NCBI RefSeq assembly: GCF_037893015.1
Contig: NC_133661.1
Coordinates: forward strand, 189,237,991 to 189,301,990
Reading direction: 5' to 3'
Length of the DNA stretch: 64,000 nucleotides
Source of the DNA: Macrotis lagotis
Taxonomy: Eukaryota; Chordata; Mammalia; Peramelemorphia; Peramelidae
In this document: positions 23,100 through 33,027 of the stretch, piece after piece
How positions within the stretch are numbered: position 1 is the first letter of the stretch
How the letters are laid out: every line of letters begins with the position of its first letter
Notes under the pieces: model-generated
What the model was told of the DNA's origin: nothing
The model's input: the letters and a program-made list of their open reading frames with translations, nothing else
The model's database searches: none
Translations under genes and position numbers: made by a program

Positions 23100-23453
23100 G
23101 ATCCTGAGTAAGTCACTCAATCTCTGTTCTCCTCAGTTTCCTCAACTGTCAAATGAAGATAATAGTGCCTACCTCTCAGAGTTGTCTCTTGGGTCAAATG
23201 AGATGATTTAGTTAAAAAAAGGAAAAAAGAAAGAGAAAGAAGAAGAAGAAGAAGAAGAAGAAGAAGAAGAAGAAGAAGAAGAAGAAGAAGAAGAAGAAGG
23301 AGGAGGAGGAGGAGGAGGAGGAGGAGGAGGAGGAGGAGGAGGAGGAGGAGAAGGAAGGAAGGAAGGAAGGAAGGAAGGAAGGAAGGAAGGAAGGAAGGAA
23401 GGAAGGAAGGAAGGAAAGGAAGGAAGGAAGGAAGGAAGGAAGGAAGGAAGGAA

Positions 23454-23510
<57 letters not shown>

Positions 23511-23512
23511 GA

Positions 23513-23564
<52 letters not shown>

Positions 23565-23626
23565 AAAGAAAGAAAGAAAGAAAGAATGCTGGCCCATAGT
23601 AGTAGCTTGCTAAATGCTTATTCATT
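23100..23626 (+). repeat. MIR/MON-type SINE split by a polypurine tract
   Basis: The 5' part (23100-23213) carries 'gagtaagtcactcaatctctg', 'cctcaactgtcaaatgaagataatagtgcctacctctcagagttgt' and 'gggtcaaatgagatgat'. After the purine repeat the expected SINE/LINE tail resumes at 23587 with 'gctggcccatagtagtagcttgctaaatgcttattcatt'. The microsatellite therefore grew inside the SINE, where 'aatatttgtaaagcgcttagc' would be expected. Confidence 0.75.
23214..23586 (+). repeat. 370-bp polypurine tract: (GAA)n(GGA)n(GGAA)n(GAAA)n
   Basis: Every base from about 23217 to 23586 is A or G on this strand. Four blocks occur in order: AGA/GAA triplets (about 23238-23298), GGA triplets (about 23298-23350), GGAA tetramers (about 23350-23460) and GAAA tetramers (about 23460-23586). 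Single interruptions mark slippage. Long minus-strand open frames of Ser/Phe/Pro repeats over it are artefacts. Confidence 0.98.
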
Positions 23627-24430
23627 ACTTTTGTAATGCTCTTAAATAATACTTGGGATTATAGTAAGTAGTGAATTCTGGAATTCTGTCATGTCGACTA
23701 CCTTTATTGTTAGTTATACTTCATATGGCTCACTTAATTTCATTCTTCAGGATTCCTGGCTTTTGATTACCGTTGTGGTTATTGGTGATGTTAAGATATT
23801 TCTTGTGTAATTTTCTGTATTTTTTATCTTTTTATATGGTTTTTTACTTTTCTAAGTTACAAATATTTTTGTTTTCAATCCATTTCATTTCTGCATGAAA
23901 CATTGCTTTAACATCTCTTGTATACTTAAAAAGATCCCTTGTCTTTACTATTCCATTTTTTTCTTTTTCTTTGCATTGTTCATTTAAGAAAAACTTTCCA
24001 TCACTTCTTGCTCTTCTCCACATCTAGTTGAATATATCTTTCCCTTTCCTCTTTCCCTTTTGTTTTCCTTCTTTCATTATAGTTACATGTAAGGCCTAAT
24101 CAGCACCCATTTTGCTTTCGTGTTTTTCTTTTTCTATGGAATGTTTTAAGTTGTACAAATGTAAGAACCATAGTTCCTCAGGCACTCAATCAATCAGTTC
24201 TAATCCTTTAAATCTGAACATTATTTCCACTTAATATTAATGAGTAATGTTATTTTGGACAAACCTATATGATTTGATGATTTTTTCTTCTTCCTGTATT
24301 TTGCTATAAGAAACTTATGATCTGAGCTACAGTGAGCAAAGTCTTGTTTTAAATATACAGAGCTTCTTCACTTTTGGTTACAAAGTATATAATAAATCCG
24401 ATGATGTCCACAAGTAATCATTTACCTTTA
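23627..24430. other. AT- and pyrimidine-rich sequence, unassigned
   Basis: No gene or confidently named repeat. A decayed antisense LINE is possible, but I cannot show it. Confidence 0.4.
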
Positions 24431-24670
24431 GGGCAGTTAGATGATGCAGTGGATAGAGTGTAGGACATGAAATCAATAAAATTTAGTTTTTAAAGTTAAA
24501 ATATGACCTCAGATACTTGCTAGATGTGTGATCTTGGGCAAGTCACTTAGCCTGTTTACCTCTGTCTCCTCATCTGTAAAATGATCTGGAAAAGGAAATG
24601 GCAAACACCCTTCTATCATTAACAAGGATTCCCCAAATGAGGTCACCAAGAATCAGTCATGATTGAAAAG
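24431..24670 (+). repeat. RTE-tailed SINE (MAR1-like)
   Basis: 'gggcagttagatgatgcagtggatagagtg', 'gatcttgggcaagtcacttagcc' and 'tcatctgtaaaatgatctggaaaaggaaatggcaaac' are followed by an RTE-like tail ('aaatgaggtcaccaagaatcagtcatgattgaa'). Confidence 0.82.
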
Positions 24671-24714
24671 CAAAAATGAATTACAGAAAACAAGCCTTGC
24701 ATTTTGGGTTATTG

Positions 24715-25105
24715 AAAAAGAGTTTGTTCTGACTAATGAGTTATCTTGACAAAACTATATTAGTATTTGCCTTGTTTCATTTTATCCTGCAAAATCAAAC
24801 TTGAAATTTAAACAGATATCATTCTATCATTTTTGAGACTGCACCTCAATACTGCTTTTTCATCCTCTTATTAACTATGAAGGTAATTTCTTCTAAGGTA
24901 TATCTCATCCATAATAGCATATGTAATGATAATCTGAATTAAATCCATTTCTGTCTATTTAAATTCACTGACACCTAAGGTGTTAATGTTTAATTTTTCC
25001 ATCTCTTGTGCGACCACATCCAGCTTTTCATTTGGTTTATATATTTTATACTTGAGATTTCTATGAACTAGGAGAGGAATTTTCTAGGTTCAAAAATTCT
25101 ATTTA
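24715..25105 (-). mobile_element. RTE (BovB-like) LINE fragment, endonuclease region
   Basis: The plus strand matches the antisense of the RTE/BovB apurinic-endonuclease-like region in order: 'atatcattctatcatttttgagactgcacctcaatactgc', 'ttattaactatgaaggtaatttcttctaagg', 'taatgataatctgaattaaatcc', 'attcactgacacctaaggtgttaatgtt' and 'ccatctcttgtgcgaccacatccagctttt'. RTE LINEs encode an endonuclease plus RT. Only about 390 bases survive and no frame is open. The RTE-tailed SINE just upstream uses the same machinery, but adjacency is probably coincidence. Confidence 0.75.
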
Positions 25106-25334
25106 TGTATCTAATTGGTACCATGAGCCATTAAAAAATTAATCAAGTCTTCCCTTCCTAATTTGTACCATTCTTCTCCTGACAAATATGTGAGCATTTT
25201 TGATCCATGATCCTCCATAGTAAGTAAAAATGCCCTAAAGCATGGTTCACAGAGTTCTTAACAAAGCTTGAAATCTATTTTGCCAGATGCTCTGTGGCAT
25301 TGTCCCTAGACATTGCCTATAGAATATGCATTTC
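25106..25334. other. Unassigned sequence
   Basis: Nothing recognised. Confidence 0.4.
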
Positions 25335-25440
25335 TTTAGAACAGAAGTAGCTTGATTTTTGTCTTTGTAACCCCAGAAATGCACAGAGTAACTGACACAA
25401 AGTTCATGCTTTATGTATTTCCTTAGTGATATTGAATTAA
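25335..25440 (+). repeat. L2-type LINE 3' end
   Basis: 'tttttgtctttgtaaccccagaaatgcacagagtaactgacac' followed by 'ttatgtatttccttagtgatattgaatt' is a degraded L2 terminus ('gtctttgtatccccagcacctagcacagtgcctggcac…'). Confidence 0.5.
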
Positions 25441-25494
25441 ATCCCTTTCTTGTTCCAACTAGTTCAGCTCTGGAGAAATTATTGGCTCCACTGT

Positions 25495-25530
25495 TTTCAT
25501 TCCCATATTATAGCTGAGGAAACTGAGGGA
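25495..25530 (-). repeat. MIR 5' piece, split by HAL1 C (continues 28816-28840 and 29020-29090)
   Basis: 'cccatattatagctgaggaaactgaggga' is the antisense MIR box. It continues after the HAL1 insertion as 'ttgcctatggtcacaaaaatagtgtgac', and after the next SINE as 'actgaatttgaacataagtc…ctctatcctctgtaccacctgc'. Three pieces of one old MIR are separated by two later insertions. Confidence 0.72.
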
Positions 25531-26591
25531 AGAAATTAAATAACCAAAGATGGCAGCAGGAGGGCAGGGATTTCCAGTAACTCATCTCCCAAAAGACTTC
25601 AAAAGTCACAAAATTATGACTCCAGTTACAATTTAGAGGGGCAGAACCCACAGAAACATTAAGTGATAAAATTTCCAAGTCAAAGACAATTTAGAAGATC
25701 TGCAGTTCTGTTTGCCCAGGACCATGGATTTGAAAGAGCCTCAGCAGAGCTGGGCTGCAGCAAAGATGAAAAGGAGAAAACCAATTCCAGCCTTCCTGGA
25801 ATAATCCATGGGGAATCTGGGTCCCTGGGCTTGTGTCTGTGACAGAGGGCCTGATTTCCATGCCTCCGGGCCCAGGGATCACAGGGGAGGGTTTGGAAAT
25901 GGCAGTGAGAGAACTCTACTTCACTACAGTGAGCAAAGAGCCCATGCCGATACTGGCCACAGAACACCCCTGAGATGGGAACCTGTATAGCCACCCAGCA
26001 CCTCCAGAGGTTCAGCCCTCAGATGGCAAGGGGGTCAGGGGAAACTGCAGTGGTGTCACCACTATCCCAGACAGGACTCTGATGCTTTGCTCTCACTCAG
26101 ATGCAGGTCCCAGTCTGGGTCCCCATACTAATATAGAGAAACAGGGACCCTCCTTAGATCTCCAGGGCAGAGGGGGGGCTTGTGGTCATCCACAGACCAG
26201 TACATAGGCAAGGGAGCAGTCAGAGCCTCTCAGAAGACCTTGAAGTAATTAGGGTCCTTGTGGTTGTTTCCAAACACCCAAAGTTTTGAAAGTTAGGTAA
26301 ATCAGTCTTAGGCTGAGGAAATGAGCAAATAAAAGAAAAAAAAATTCTGACCAGAGAAAATTAATTTGTTTCCATGGAAGATCAAAATACAGACAGAAAG
26401 TCAACAGCTTCTGTTTCCAAAGCCTCCAAGAGAAATGGGAATTGGACTCGGGCAATAGAACAGTTCAAAACAGACTTTGAAAATCAATTAAGGGAGGTAG
26501 AGGAAAAATTAGAAAGAGAAATGAGAGTGATGAAAACCAAGTCAGCAGTTTGTTGAAGGAGACCCAAAAAATGCTGAAGAAAATAACATCT

Positions 26592-26837
26592 TGGAATACA
26601 ATTGTCCTATAAGAAAGCATAAATGGACTCTAGAGTAGCATGGAATGACTTATGGAATTTGATGCTGAGCAAAGGAAGTAGAGTGAAGAGAACAATGTAT
26701 ACATCAACAGCATTGTGGGATAAACAACCTTGATGGAAACAGCTACTCTCAGTAGTTCAGGGAACTAGGACAACTATATTAGATCAACTATGGACTTTGT
26801 TATCCACATCCAGATGAAAAAAATAAAGCAAAATAAA

Positions 26838-26886
<49 letters not shown>

Positions 26887-27177
26887 TACCCCCAACTCTT
26901 CAGAATCTGATGAACACTTTATAAACATAATCTCCTATGTATCTCTTTCCCTTAATCCTAATTTTCATATCGAAAATAACTAATCTGTACACATAGTTAT
27001 CAAAATATGTATGTACAATGCTAACTTGACTGTTTATTGCTGAGGGGAGGAGGAGGGAGGGCAGAAGGAAATTTTGTGACTTAAATATACCCATATGCAT
27101 ATGGATGAAAATTAATTTTACAAATAGAAAACTAGGAATAAAAAGATAAAAATAAATGAAACAAAATTAAAAATTTA
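26592..27177 (+). mobile_element. L1 3' end nested in HAL1 C
   Basis: L1 3'-terminal sequence: 'ttggaatacaattgtcctataagaaag', 'gaacaatgtatacatcaacagcattgtggg', 'ctatggactttgttatccacatccag' and 'gaaaataactaatctgtacacatagtt', ending in A-rich 'aataaaaagataaaaataaatg'. HAL1 ORF1 sequence resumes at about 27178. The insertion is younger than HAL1 C. It contains a CA repeat at 26840-26885. Confidence 0.75.
26840..26885. repeat. (CA)n microsatellite within the nested L1
   Basis: About 44 bases of pure CA inside the L1 3' UTR, after 'aaaataaagcaaaataaaata'. Confidence 0.95.
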
Positions 27178-28853
27178 GAAAACATGACCAGTTTACGGAA
27201 AATGGAAAAAAAAAACAATCCAAAGTCAAATGAGAGGAATGCCTTAAAAAGCAAAATTGGCCAGTCATAAAAGGAGGAAAATTCTCTCTGGAGAAAATAA
27301 TTCCTTCAAATGTAGAATTGAGGTAAAGGAACCTGATGACTTTGCAAGAAATCAATAAACAATAAAATAATAACAAAATAATGAAAAACTAGAAATGAAT
27401 GTGAAATATCTCATTTGAAAAACAATAGACCTGGAAAACAGATCCAGAATAGATAATTTAAAAGTAATTGGGCTACCTGAGAGTCATGACCAAAAAAACA
27501 GCCTGGACATAACTTTTGAAGAAATAATCTGAGAAAATTGTCTTGAGATCCTAGAAGCAGAGGTTAAAATAGAAATTGAGGGAATCTACTGATCACTTCC
27601 TGAAGGAGATTACCCCCCCACCAAAAAAAAATCCTTGGCGGAATATTGTAGCCAAATTTCAGAACTCCCAAGTCAAAGAGAAAACACTATAGGCAGCTCA
27701 AAACAATTCAACTGCTATGGTTCTAGAGTCAGGATTACTCAGGATTTACCAATGTCTACATTAAAGCTCATAGGACATAGAATATTATTTTCTGGAAGAC
27801 AAAAGAACTAGTATTACAACCAAGATTTAATTACCCAGCAAAACTGAACATCCTCTTTCAGGGGAAAAGATGGATTTTCAATGAAATAGAGGACTTTCAA
27901 ACTCACCTCTTGAAATGACTAGAGTTGAACAGAAAGTTTGATCACCAAGTACAGCATTGAGGCACAGCTTAGAGAGGGTGGATAGGAATGGCCAATTATG
28001 AGGAATTTAATGATGTTGAACTGCTTGTATTCCCACATGAGAAGAAGATACTGATAACTCATATTAATTTTCTCATTTATAAGAGAATTTAGAAGGAACA
28101 TATATGAACAAGGCACAGGAGGGAGCTGAATAGAACAGTATAATAAAGTATAAAGATGGAATCAATGGTGATAAAGTAAAGTACTTGGAGAAAGAGAACG
28201 AGGAGGTAGAATGGGCTAAGATATTTTACATAAAAGAGTCAAGAAAACGCTTTTGCAATGGAGTAAAAAGGGGGAGGCAAGGGGGAATGAATAAGCCTTC
28301 ATTCTCATCAGAAATGACTCAGTGAAGAAATAACACACACACTCAATTGGTATAGAACTCAATCTTAATGTAGAGAAAAATTGAAGGAAAGGGATGGGAT
28401 AGAGGGGAATGGGGGGGAGGAGAGGGGTGGAGTAGATGAAAGAGGAGAGAGATCTTGGGAGAGGGGAGTCAGATACAACACACTTCTGTGGAGGGAACAG
28501 GGTGAAAGGAGAGAGAGAGAGAATAGAATAAATTGGATTGGGGAGTAATAGAATGAAGGGAAATATAGCTAGAAATAGCAACAATGGGAAAAAATATTGA
28601 AGCAACTTCTCTAATGGACTTATGATAAAGAAAGCACTCATCCTAGAGACAGACTTGATGAATCCAGATTGAAGCACACTTTTTTCCTTTCTTCAAGTTC
28701 ATTTCTCTTCAGATTTCTCTGTCTTTTGGGGGGGAAAGGGGTATTATGGTTACTGTCACAAGATTATTGTAATAATACGAAAATAAATGAACCATTAAAA
28801 AAGAAATTACATAACTTGCCTATGGTCACAAAAATAGTGTGACATTTGCCTGA

Positions 28854-29006
28854 TGGACAACTAGATGGCAGCAGTGGATAGAGCACTGGCCAAGCAATCA
28901 GGGGGTCTGAGTTCAAATCCCAGCACAGACACTTGATAATTATCTAGCTGTGTGACCTTGGAAAAGTCACTTAACCACAATGCCTTATAAAAACAAAAAA
29001 GAAAAA
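28854..29006 (+). repeat. WSINE1-like SINE with TSD, inserted in the MIR
   Basis: The head 'caactagatggcagcagtggatagagcactgg', 'gagttcaaatccc', 'gacacttgataattatctagctgtgtgacc' and the oligo-A end are all present. TSDs 'gacatttgcctga' (28841-28853) and 'gacatttgactga' (29007-29019) differ at one base. Confidence 0.88.
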
Positions 29007-29420
29007 GACATTTGACTGAAACTGAATTTGAACATAAGTCTTAGTGATTTACAGGTCCAAAACTCTATCCTCTGTACCACCTGCTATAGAAAGTACCAGT
29101 ATCTGATGTTGAAATATTTGAAAATGCCATATAACTTGAAGACCAGCAACAAATGTACAGATTCCAAAGACATAGCTAGTTGGAATGACCCTCAAAAAAT
29201 AATCAAAAGAGATAGAAATCAAGAAAGAATCTGAAAGTAGCAATGGGCAACAAGAAGTATGGAGACAGTTCTTCTTGACCCAATTTATCAATATCATGAG
29301 AATGGTCATCCTCCCATAGGCAGGAGATCAGTAAGAGGGTGTCATCCAGAAAGCCATGTTCTATGAGATAGCACTAATATTTTTAAAAAAGAATGAGATG
29401 AACAAGAGTGGAAGCACTCT

Positions 29421-29570
29421 CTTTTTTTAGGTTTTTGCAAGGCAAATGGGGTTAAGTGGCTTGCCCAAGGCCACACAGCTAGGTAATTTTTAAGTGTCTG
29501 AGACCGGATTTGAACCCAGGTACTCCTGACTCCAAGGCCAGAACTTATCCACTATGCCAACTAGCCACCC
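29421..29570 (-). repeat. WSINE1-like SINE, antisense, with perfect TSD
   Basis: The antisense body runs 'aggtttttgcaaggcaaatgggg', 'ccaaggccacacagctaggtaat', 'gaccggatttgaacccaggtactcctgactcc', 'ctatgccaactagccaccc'. Perfect 12-bp duplications 'tggaagcactct' flank it at 29409-29420 and 29571-29582. Confidence 0.93.
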
Positions 29571-29582
29571 TGGAAGCACTCT

Positions 29583-30059
29583 TAAATGAGTAAAAGTTTG
29601 TTAACAAATGAGATGAAGGTTTCAGAGAACACAGTTGAAGGTGAAAACAAAAAAAAGGCTCAGGTTTGCAACTACCTGTAAAAGGATGAGAGCATGAGTA
29701 GTGGTAACAAATTAGGATATTTGTTGGGTTTTTTTGTGGTAACAGAGACAATAGAAATGGGGGTTGCATCTGAGGTGCCACTGAAAATTGAGAGTCAGCT
29801 GTTAGAATCAGGATGGAGAAGCAATTTTATCAGTATATAACTGAGGAGACTCCCATTTCAGATCACAATTGACTGGTGCACAGAGATAGAATGTCACATT
29901 TGAAATAGAATTTTTTAAGTTTGGAATTGTTTTATGTTTCTTAGTTCAAATCCAAATGTTTTTCAATGAGATTTTTCACAACTACAATGATCATCCTTTA
30001 TTTGAATGCCTCATGAGAAAAATTTAAGGTGAAATGATGATGATAGTGATGGTTGTGGT
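29583..30059. other. Unassigned sequence
   Basis: No gene or repeat recognised. Confidence 0.4.
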
Positions 30060-30430
30060 GATAAATAGTATTTTGTAGCAATTTAAAGTATGCAAAACTT
30101 TACTTATATCAATTCATTTGTTCCTTACAGCAACCCTCTGAGGTAACTGTTACTATTTTCTGTTATCTGATGATGACTTTGAGTCTGAGAGGTTAAATGA
30201 CAACTAGAATCACATACCTAGTAAGTGTAAAGATTTAAACTCACAGGGGTAGTCAAATGACACAGTGGATAAAGCACTGGTCCTGGAGTCCGGAGAACCT
30301 GAGTTCAAATCCGGCCTCAGACACTTAATTGCCTGGCTATGTGACCTTGGGCAACTCACATTGCCTTAAATAAATAATTTTTTCAGAAAGATTTAAACTC
30401 AGGCTTCCTGATGACTAGTCTAAGTCTAGG
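30060..30430 (-). repeat. MIR/THER-type SINE split by WSINE1
   Basis: Antisense MIR boxes ('gcaaaactttacttatatcaattcatttgttccttacagcaaccctctgagg', 'agaggttaaatgac', 'acctagtaagtgt') are interrupted at 30244 and resume at 30387 with 'aaactcaggcttcctgatgac'. Confidence 0.75.
30244..30386 (+). repeat. WSINE1-like SINE with perfect 15-bp TSD
   Basis: The body 'gacacagtggataaagcactggtcctggagtcc', 'gagttcaaatccggcctcagacacttaattgcctgg', 'gtgaccttgggcaactcac' ends in 'ttgccttaaataaataatttttt'. The 15-bp duplication 'aaagatttaaactca' occurs at 30229-30243 and 30387-30401. Confidence 0.95.
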
Positions 30431-31559
30431 AAGATATTGAGTTATAGCAAGAAAGAGGACTCAGAAATGAAGCTAGGGATTATATATAGAGTAGCATTGC
30501 TCACCCAATAGTTCTTCCCTGACTGATGATAGGGAATATGTACCAATTTACAAGGAAGGGCAAATTGAGATGTAAGAATCATACTAACTAACCAGATCAA
30601 TTGAGGGAGATAAATATAATAAGTTCCCTAGAGCTAAGGAAGCTAGAATAAATTAATTTTGATTTCCAAAAATTATATAACTTCTGGTATGATAAAACTG
30701 TTCAATACAGGGTCAGGTTAACAATGAAGATATTAATAACTCTCTCAACTACTGGCATTCAATTCAGTGTAGTTTAGATGAGTGACAATGAAATTCATAT
30801 ATTCTCCTCTTTCAGATAATACTAGTTGATTTGTTTATAAAGATTACTCTGCAAACTTTGAAATGCCATATAAATGCTATAATTTGCTATTTTAACCTCA
30901 TTATTTTGTTTTTGCTTGCTAACTCTTTTGTTGTATTTTGACTTTTTTATCTCTAGAGGTAAAGGATATTGACAAAATCATCTCTATCCATCCCTTTTGA
31001 TTAGTTTACTAAAATAATAATGATGGCTTTAAAAACATTAACCATGACACATTTAACTTTATTTCAGAGGAAAGTAATTCTCATATAAGATCTTTGCCTT
31101 GAAGATTAACAATGTTAACCACACAAGTACTACTAACAGATCTTTTTTTCTAAACTATACATTTGACAACTAAACTCATTAAATAACTCATAATTATAGC
31201 CAAACAGATTTTAAAAATGTAAGACATCCTGTTCTAGAAACTTTTGGGACCAATGGGGGAAATGTAAAAGTCTTACTTTAATTTAACTCCTTGTAAGTGA
31301 GTGAAAAACTAAAGAATGACATCTACCACATATTGTTTTCTTGTTATCTCTTATACTGCCTTTTAAAAATTTTTCAATTTTATTCTTAGGTCGGAAGGGA
31401 GGATAAATGGAAGAGGTAATGATTCTTTTACTTTTCCCATTATCCAAAGGTCATTTAAATTTGACAAATTAATCATGGTTACTAACAATTTTCAAGATCT
31501 CAGTTAATAATATATATTATATTAATATACATTGATAAAGGTTAAGTGAAAGACCTCAA
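30431..31559. other. AT-rich sequence, nothing assigned
   Basis: No gene, RNA or identifiable repeat seen. Confidence 0.4.
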
Positions 31560-31672
31560 TTGACCAATCAACAAGCATTCACTATATGTTGACTATGTAG
31601 CAAACACTGCATTCATTTCCAAGGACACAAAAACAAAAATGAAATGATCCTCAGAGTTAAATTCTAAATTGT
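31560..31672 (+). repeat. Old dispersed repeat ('caacaagcattcactatatg' type)
   Basis: 'aatcaacaagcattcactatatgttgactatgtagcaaacactgcattc' and 'aaggacacaaaaacaaaaatgaaatgatcctca' fit the common mammalian 'aagcatttattaagcacctactatgtgccaggcactgtg…' repeat. Family name uncertain. Confidence 0.5.
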
Positions 31673-31974
31673 ACTTTAGGGTGAATACAGTTACCAAATC
31701 AATTGCTGTTTCAATAAATCTACTGGTACCACATGAGAGATAAAAACTAGTTATCTAATGATCTAATGGAATAGATGGATTTTATGGAGACATGAGAGCA
31801 AGCAATTATGGAACACTGTTCATGAAGATGTAGGTATTACATTTCAAGAGTAACTGCTATTTAATTCAATTATTTATTATAAATTATAATATCAAATAAT
31901 ATGGCAACAATGAATAACACAATTTATTAATGATTATCATCACACAAGTTATGTATATGGGAATATTGATAACT

Positions 31975-31980
31975 TTTATT
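31975..31980 (-). terminator. Candidate poly(A) signal of the olfactory receptor
   Basis: AATAAA on the minus strand (TTTATT on plus), about 103 bases after the receptor stop codon. Further AATAAA copies on the same strand lie at 31923-31928 and 31873-31878. In AT-rich DNA such hexamers are common by chance, so the choice is inference. Confidence 0.4.
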
Positions 31981-32082
31981 TGAAAATCAAGTACCTGGAA
32001 TAATTGTATGTAATATCCCTCTAGCCCATCAATCTCAGATTCACTAAGATGCATACAATATGGAACTGCTAATTAAAAGGTT

Positions 32083-33027
32083 TTACAAATTCCATCTGTT
32101 TGTGGAAGTCACATATTGACTTTTAAATCTTTTCAGTGAAACTTTGATCTCTTTGTTTCTAAATGTATAGATAGCTGGATTCAGAAGAGGTGTGATGACT
32201 GAGTAAAACACAGCAAGAAATTTGTCCACTGATGTTATGTTAAGTGGCCAAACATAGATGAAGATGCAAGGTCCAAAGAATAACACCACCACTATGATAT
32301 GAGCTGTGCAAGTGGAGAGTGCCTTGGATGCCCCATTTTTGGAATTATGGCATACTGTGAGTAGGATGTAAGTATAGGAGGTCATTAAGAGGATGAAGCA
32401 TGTCATAGCAAGAATCCCACTATCAGAATTCATCAAAATTCCCAAGGAATATGAATCAATGCAGGCAAGTTCAATCACTAATGGGATGTCACAGAAAAAG
32501 CTATTTACTACTTTAGGTCCACAGAAAGGCAATTCCACAATCACAACCAATTGACTCATAGAGTGTACAAACCCAATAGTCCAAGAGATCATTACAAGGC
32601 AAATGCATCTTTTTTGACTCATAATGACTGTGTAGTGGAGTGGCTTGCATATAGCTACATAGCGATCATAGGCCATGGTCACAAGTAGCACCATCTCACC
32701 CCCTCCAACAAAATGTACAAAGAGGATCTGACACATGCAGCCCTCAAAGGAGATGGATTTGTTTTCCTTGGGCATGTCTGTGATCATCTTTGGAGTAGTG
32801 ACTGAGGAAAGCAACAAATCAACAAAAGAGAGGTTGGCCAACAGGAAGTACATGGGGGAATGGAGATGGGAGTCAGTGATAACTAAAATCATAATAAAGA
32901 TATTACCTAAAACTATGACCAGGTATAGTACCAAGATCAAAATAAAAAAGAAAATCTGAAGTTCCCATGAATCACAAAGTCCCAAAAGCACAAACTCAGA
33001 TACTGTAGAATAATTTACTTCAGCCAT
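32083..33027 (-). CDS. Olfactory receptor, class II, family 4-like (OR4K/OR4F-like)
   Basis: An intact single-exon 314-residue G-protein-coupled receptor of usual olfactory-receptor length. It would sit in olfactory-neuron ciliary membranes and signal through the olfactory Gs-type protein. Visible hallmarks are an N-terminal N-glycosylation site (Asn5-Tyr-Ser), GN in TM1 (41-42) and PMYFLLANLSFVD (58-70). MAYDRYVAIC closes TM3 (118-127). Cys97 and extracellular-loop cysteines 169, 179 and 189 are present, as are SY in TM5 (217-218), SKALSTCTAH before TM6 (234-243) and NPAIYTFRNKEI after TM7 (283-294). The strings GGGEMVLL, KPLHY and FFGPCIFIYVWP are typical of family 4, closest by eye to OR4K/OR4F/OR4N; the exact subfamily is uncertain. 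The first ATG in frame is used, with G at +4. There are no internal stops or missing key residues. No other receptor lies within the window. Any 5' non-coding exon is not visible. The ligand is unknown. Confidence 0.96.
   Translation of the reverse strand: MAEVNYSTVSEFVLLGLCDSWELQIFFFILILVLYLVIVLGNIFIMILVITDSHLHSPMYFLLANLSFVDLLLSSVTTPKMITDMPKENKSISFEGCMCQILFVHFVGGGEMVLLVTMAYDRYVAICKPLHYTVIMSQKRCICLVMISWTIGFVHSMSQLVVIVELPFCGPKVVNSFFCDIPLVIELACIDSYSLGILMNSDSGILAMTCFILLMTSYTYILLTVCHNSKNGASKALSTCTAHIIVVVLFFGPCIFIYVWPLNITSVDKFLAVFYSVITPLLNPAIYTFRNKEIKVSLKRFKSQYVTSTNRWNL

Larger units (their letters stand above)
26321..27940 (+). pseudogene. HAL1 ORF1 pseudogene, copy C (split)
   Basis: The ATG at 26321 is followed by TAA at the fourth codon (26330-26332). 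An N-terminal region with the subfamily signature KKILT…EN, rather than the RKTIEKYF of copies A and B, leads into the coiled-coil start. A 0.6-kb L1 fragment then interrupts it. Downstream of 27178 the coiled coil resumes, and the RRM box reads LENRSRIDNLKVIGLP (27429-27477). The C-terminal domain (reads like FNYPAKLNILFQGKRWIFNE) ends near 27940. Additional stops and frameshifts occur, including a C/A-rich slip at about 27612-27630. Confidence 0.78.
25545..28801 (+). mobile_element. HAL1 (half-L1) copy C, inserted in a MIR
   Basis: Starts 'caaagatggcagcaggagg' and ends 'aaaataaatgaaccattaaaa'. It is flanked by near-perfect 14-bp TSDs: 'agaaattaaataac' (25531-25544) and 'agaaattacataac' (28802-28815). 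Order: 5' UTR, ORF1 relic (from 26321), purine-rich 3' region, tail. No ORF2 and no SINE units in the 3' region, unlike copies A and B: 'cagatacaacacactt' runs straight into 'ctgtggagggaacagggtgaaagg'. Interrupted by an L1 3' end at about 26592-27177. Confidence 0.86.

Noticed and set aside
23208..23625. Long minus-strand open frames of Ser/Phe/Pro repeats (129-137 codons)
   Set aside because: They are translations of the polypurine microsatellite. No start context, homology or codon variety.
32735..32959. 74-codon plus-strand frame
   Set aside because: Antisense shadow of the olfactory receptor coding sequence.
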